Below, one piece after another: positions 60,101 to 64,000 of a DNA stretch of 64,000 bases (position 1 is its first letter; every line of letters starts with the position of its first letter). This stretch comes from Cryptomeria japonica. Lineage: Eukaryota > Streptophyta > Pinopsida > Cupressales > Cupressaceae. The position numbers and the translations under genes were made by a program. The notes beneath the pieces were generated by a model that was not told the DNA's origin, searched no databases, and saw only the letters and a program-made list of their open reading frames with translations. The stretch spans positions 571,349,152 through 571,413,151 of the forward strand of contig NC_081410.1 in NCBI RefSeq assembly GCF_030272615.1, written 5' to 3'.

Positions 60101-60116
60101 GGGAGAAAGGGGAATT
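60101..60116. other. Target-site duplication of LINE3, right copy
   Basis: GGGAGAAAGGGGAATT; one base differs from 52255-52270. Confidence 0.88.
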
Positions 60117-60313
60117 AATTAAATAAAGTGATTTATTTAATCAAAGGCTAAAAAAGGCTTAGGTGAACTTAATTAAATAAATTGAGTAATTTATTTAATC
60201 AAGTAGATGAATATAAAGAAATTAATTAAATAAAATTTAATTAATAGCCGGAATGGGATTAAAAGGAATATTAAATATTCATTTAGGAAAGTGGTCAGAT
60301 TTATACGTCTACA
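60117..60313 (-). repeat. 5' LTR of element A, second part
   Basis: TTAATTAAATAAA-rich sequence resuming the LTR after LINE3. Its outer edge reads TGTAGACGTATAAATC on the minus strand, giving TG...CA LTR ends with 50976. The reconstructed LTR would be about 1.48 kb, similar to element B. It cuts an open coding fragment at 60313/60314. Confidence 0.7.
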
Positions 60314-60612
60314 ACTGCAAGTCTTTTTCACCATCTTGTCCCTCTCCTCAATTTTTGGAAATTTTTGCACCATGGTATCAGTGTTGTTCCTATCCCCATA
60401 GTACTTCATACCATCAGATGAAAGGCCAGTGACTTTCACAATCAAATTTTCATTGACTATCACCTTGTGCCCATGCAGGCTAATGGTCTCATCCCTCTAG
60501 TGTGTTTCAATGTAAGGGACAATACCCCCTTTCTCGAGCAGCTTCTAGATGTCCTGATTTTTATTTAGATGCTCACAATTTGGAGGCCCAGCCTACTTTC
60601 TAGCGCCCTCCA
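60314..60612 (-). pseudogene. Unrecognised coding fragment (starts MEGARK), cut by an LTR
   Basis: Minus-strand frame from a methionine at 60612 through a few stops to the LTR edge. Readable parts are AGPPNCEHLNKNQDI, LLEKGGIVPYIETH, ISLHGHKVIVNENLIVKVTG and KFPKIEERDKMVKKTCS. The composition and the GHKVxVxExLIxxVTGL pattern feel like the N-terminal part of a plant transposon-encoded protein, but I cannot name the family. The protein side is truncated exactly at the element A LTR, so it was the insertion target. Confidence 0.5.
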
Positions 60613-60714
60613 TTTTGAAATTAACCCTAGAGCTTAGAAAATTAGCAATGAACAAACTAAGTAGAAGGGCCCAAGTAGATTAAATGGATACCCACAAATT
60701 TGTTAGATAGTTCA

Positions 60715-60975
60715 AATAACCAGAAGACAACTAAGAGGGGGCGTGAATCAGTTGTCACAAATTACCGAAACTATTAGAAATTAAAATTTTAATACAAAAA
60801 CCCAAAATATTAATACCGGAATAGCAGTTAAACAAATTAAGCATAAACAATAATCACATAATAAATACTATCGACATGAAACCAAGATTTATACTTGGAA
60901 AACCTGGTAAAGGGAAAAACAACAGTGGGAAGCCTACCCATAGTCAGATAATACTTTTGCAGTAAGTATGTGAAT
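60715..60975 (-). repeat. Possible LTR fragment
   Basis: On the minus strand it has a CACGCCCCCTCTTAGTTGTC phrase, like the CCCCTCTTAGT 3' ends of the LTRs at 29320-30452 and 32195-33117. It also has GGAAAACCT followed by GGGAAAAACAACAGTGGGA, resembling a phrase at 32352-32395. No primer site or boundary visible. Confidence 0.4.
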
Positions 60976-61862
60976 TACGGGTCAGTGCAAGAAGATGAGT
61001 CCACTTTTTGGCCAAAAAGTGGAAGTGTTTTCCCTGTTTTTCAGATTTTGTCTCACTTGAGCTTAAATTTTGAAACACTTAGAGATTGAATCTTGAAAAA
61101 AGTCAGTAATATAAAAGATAGCTCTCTGAGTGTACTTTTCAAATATGTAATTTATTTTAATACCCACATTATAAAAAATAACTTTTTGAATGAAGTTCTA
61201 AAAACTATGTTTTAAAAATGCCTGTTTCAGGACCATACCATGCATGTGTACGACCCACACTTTTGGACACAATTAAAATTATTTTCTCAAACCGTTTTGG
61301 GAAATGGTTTGTAACACACTGAAGATTGATGAGCATATTTTTCTGTATTTTTTTTTCAAATATTTTTTTTTTAATTAATTTTTTAATGACCGTAATTATC
61401 TTTTTAAAAATTTGACGTGTACGACCCACATAATTTGACGTAAACTTAGTATTTTTTGAATTTTTTTTTTTTTAAATTGAAAAGAATTTTGTGTAGATTG
61501 ATGACATATAATTTTTTTTTTCAAAATTCATTAAAATAAATAAGTTATTAAATTAAGAAAATTAGTTAATATTTCAAATTTATGACCCTGATTTAGTATA
61601 AATTAAATGAAAAATAGTTAAAATAATCAATTTTTAAATTAATTTACATATTTAGAATCTAGACAGTATAATCTGAAATGGGTTTCAATTTCGTATAAAA
61701 ATTCTTTGATTAGAGGCACGTAAACTATTTCATTTCATCATATTTGTGCTTTCATTCATGGAGCTTTGAATTTGCAGGTTCATGTCTCAGGTGTGGCCAT
61801 CCCAGGCCTATCCCGGGCCTAATCCCGAGGCAAGTGGCGGGTTGTGAATTCAAATTTTACAT
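60976..61862. other. Unassigned AT-rich stretch
   Basis: No gene. GTGTACGACCCACA occurs at about 61247 and 61418, a short direct repeat. 61330-61700 is very AT-rich with T runs. 61780-61850 is GC-rich and leads into the palindrome array. Confidence 0.4.
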
Positions 61863-62057
61863 AACGGGCCCCCGTTTTATAAACGGGGGCCCGTTTCATT
61901 TTCTGCCCGTTGGATTTAACAACGGGCCCTCGTTTTAATAACGGGCCCCCGTTTTAATAACGGGCCCCCGTTATTTAAATAACGGGCCCCCGTTTTTAAA
62001 ACGGGGGCCCGTTGTTAAAATAACGGGGGCCCGTTGTTAAAATAACGGGGGCCCGTT
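61863..62057. repeat. Palindromic AACGGGCCCCCGTT array, 9 copies in two orientations
   Basis: Copies in the CCCCC orientation: 61863, 61921 (one variant base), 61940, 61959, 61981. Copies in the GGGGG orientation (the reverse complement): 61882, 62000, 62022, 62044. Each 14-mer is nearly self-complementary, and the main array inverts around 61995, so the whole block can fold into one long hairpin. Spacers are AT-rich (TTAATA, TTAAAAT). It lies 150 bases upstream of the transposase-like ATG. Confidence 0.95.
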
Positions 62058-62205
62058 ATTAAAATAACCGTTGCTGTAAAAAAAAAACAGATTGCATCGA
62101 TTTACTACACTATCATTGAAATCCGTACTGACAAAGATTTTTTACATCATTTGGCAGTACTTTTTAATATTTTTTACGCGATTTTTTGAAGACAAGTTTG
62201 TAAAA

Positions 62206-64000
62206 ATGGGTTCTAAGCAACGTCAAAAGAAAAAAAAGAGGACAATGACAGTGGACGAAATTCAAGCACAAAGAGAGAAGGAGGCAAAACGCCAAAGAGA
62301 TCGAAGATCACAACAACGACAATTGAATAACACTTTTGAAGCATCTAGTTCAGTGCCCGTTGTAGATGAGACCATTGAAGACATCATGATGGATGCAAGA
62401 AATATAGAACCACACACAGGTATGACTGTTGATGCAAATGTTGATGTGGATGCGAATCCTGGTATGTTTTTAAATCCTGATGACTATGATGCCAATCAAA
62501 TTGCTGATTTAAATGAAGCTGGATATAAATTTCATACACCAATACGAAAAGAAATAAAAATTGAAAATATTACACCACCATCTCTAAAAGAAAATGAATG
62601 TAATTTGTTTACTATTGATAGCAATGTGCTAGATAATCTTAATGGGTTAGTTTCTTGGAGACAAATCAGAACACATGCAAACAGATTATATAAACAATTT
62701 TTCTATAATAAAAAGTTAGGATTCCAATGTCAATTAATGCTACAATTAATAAAAATGTTAAAAATGCGTAAAGTCATGAAAAAAATAGGTATTTATGCAA
62801 AACCAAAAAGAAAAGATGAATCATATAAGCAAGTTGTATCTACTGTTGCCAGTGCCATCGATTCTATAGGAAAAACAAGTCGATCTAAAGATAAGAATGC
62901 AGCACGTAGAGTTATAACGACTGCTATAGTTGACAAAATGATTGTTAATAAAAGAATGTTAAGTGATATAAGTGGCTATTTGAACTTACATCGTAGAACC
63001 TTGTCAAGAGCGGCCAAAAGAAGAGACACAATTGAAATTGATCCACTAAACCATTGTTGGAGTTTTAGTGGTAGACTTCAAAGGTCGGACATGAAATTAA
63101 ATGATGAAACTAAACAATTAATTACAAAATTTTGGCATGATAACACTAGAGTTTCATCAAATGTTAGAGATGTTTTAAAGTTAAGGGTGGGATCAAAAAT
63201 TCGTGATCCTCATCCAAAACATCTTCTTGACATGACTCAAACTGAATTCTTTAAAAAATTTAGTGATGAATCTGTGTTAATGAATTTACGAATTAGTCAA
63301 AGATCATTTGAAAAATGCAAACCCTGGTATGTTAAAATCAATAAACAAAGAATATCTTGTTGTTGTAAAACTCATGTCCAGTTTCGTTACTATTATGATG
63401 TTTTTCGATATATTCGTTGTATGTTGCATGGTAATGATCTTGTGCAGGATTGTGGTGTTTATGTTCCACCTGAAACTATAAAAGATTTTATTGGAAGTTT
63501 ATTTTGTAAACCACCTAATGAACAATTATTTCTTTCCAGTTCATGCATTTATGGTCTTTGCAATTTATGTGGGAACTATTCTTCGATAGGTGAATGTTTG
63601 CATGAACATGTTTCATCTGAGTTTGGACAAAAAATGGTTGATGTTAGGAGATTTAAAAATATAGAATACCCTCTAAAGGATGGAAAGATGGGGAAACGTT
63701 TAGAATTGATTACAGAACAGAATAGTGTGAATGCATTTATTAGTGAGTTTAAAACTCATATTGTTCCAAAATATGTGAAACATTCCCAACATGCCCGATG
63801 GCTTGATGGACAGTTTCGCATATGCAAGAACACATTTCCAATTGGAACAATAGTATCAGTTGTGGATTTTGCAGAAAATTATACTCTAAAACCACAAGAG
63901 GAAACTCAATCACAATACTACAACTCAGTGCAAGTGGCCATATTTGTGCACATTATATATAGACATGACCATGACAGTACAGAAGATAACAGAAAAATTT
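62206..64000 (+). CDS. Transposase-like protein, intact frame of 598 codons, runs off the window
   Basis: The longest uninterrupted frame in the window; it has no stop before the window end. The start ATG at 62206 is the first in frame after an AT-rich leader. The N-terminus is basic with two likely nuclear-localisation clusters (KQRQKKKKR, KEAKRQRDRRSQQRQ). An acidic linker follows, then a helical region to about residue 260. FWHDNTR (310-316) leads into HPKHLLDMTQTEFF. A Cys/His-rich segment follows: C371, CCCKTH (385-390), then C447 onward with CNLCGNY and CLHEH, probably binding zinc. VVDFAENYTLK (D554) followed by EETQSQYYNSVQVAIF is what I would expect of a DDE-type catalytic strand. 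The pattern resembles uncharacterised eukaryotic transposases, possibly Sola-related, but I cannot assign a superfamily. Its lack of decay contrasts sharply with every other element here. Confidence 0.75.
   Translation, partial: MGSKQRQKKKKRTMTVDEIQAQREKEAKRQRDRRSQQRQLNNTFEASSSVPVVDETIEDIMMDARNIEPHTGMTVDANVDVDANPGMFLNPDDYDANQIADLNEAGYKFHTPIRKEIKIENITPPSLKENECNLFTIDSNVLDNLNGLVSWRQIRTHANRLYKQFFYNKKLGFQCQLMLQLIKMLKMRKVMKKIGIYAKPKRKDESYKQVVSTVASAIDSIGKTSRSKDKNAARRVITTAIVDKMIVNKRMLSDISGYLNLHRRTLSRAAKRRDTIEIDPLNHCWSFSGRLQRSDMKLNDETKQLITKFWHDNTRVSSNVRDVLKLRVGSKIRDPHPKHLLDMTQTEFFKKFSDESVLMNLRISQRSFEKCKPWYVKINKQRISCCCKTHVQFRYYYDVFRYIRCMLHGNDLVQDCGVYVPPETIKDFIGSLFCKPPNEQLFLSSSCIYGLCNLCGNYSSIGECLHEHVSSEFGQKMVDVRRFKNIEYPLKDGKMGKRLELITEQNSVNAFISEFKTHIVPKYVKHSQHARWLDGQFRICKNTFPIGTIVSVVDFAENYTLKPQEETQSQYYNSVQVAIFVHIIYRHDHDSTEDNRKI

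Overview
The window reads as intergenic, repeat-filled nuclear DNA of a large-genome land plant. Plant-type L1 LINEs, a Tat-lineage Ty3/gypsy element with two RNase H domains, LTRs primed by initiator-tRNA-Met, a plant mobile domain (PMD) gene and a plant pogo-like transposon all point that way. The LINE density and abundant nested decay fit a gymnosperm, probably a conifer, but that is inference. I found no ordinary host gene, rRNA or tRNA gene. Almost every coding region belongs to a mobile element, and almost all are broken.

Layout. (1) 1-3.7 kb: unassigned DNA with a 650-bp pyrimidine tract. (2) 3.8-12.2 kb: a pogo-type (Tc1/mariner-like) DNA transposon with about 130-bp terminal inverted repeats, a transposase decayed only by stop codons in its core, two families of tandem repeats (about 150 bp and 123 bp) and extensive inverted copies of its own end. 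(3) 12.2-16.1 kb: no gene, with local duplications. (4) 16.2-28.9 kb: two degenerate LINEs on the minus strand, tail to head. (5) 28.9-33.1 kb: a 70-copy TG microsatellite, then two convergent, truncated copies of an LTR element family with coiled-coil/zinc-knuckle gag. (6) 33.1-60.3 kb: an old gypsy element (A) on the minus strand, truncated at 33.1 kb. It was later interrupted by a complete gypsy element (B, 36,864-49,537, 5-bp target duplication CTATG) and, inside its 5' LTR, by a LINE (LINE3, 52,271-60,100, 16-bp target duplication). LINE3 is itself interrupted by a solo LTR (56,271-57,351). (7) 60.3-61.8 kb: fragments and AT-rich DNA. (8) 61.86-64 kb: a 9-copy palindromic GGGCCC array followed by an uninterrupted transposase-like reading frame that runs off the window end.

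The two most interesting items are these. First, an antisense, apparently three-exon PMD gene lies inside gypsy element B, which has full protease, RT, dual RNase H and integrase but no recognisable gag. Second, an intact 598-codon transposase-like frame at the right edge sits behind an inverted palindrome array. Reading frames of pogo, element B and its PMD passenger are broken mostly by point stops rather than frameshifts, in line with methylation-driven C-to-T decay. All calls rest on reading the sequence; no search or alignment was run.
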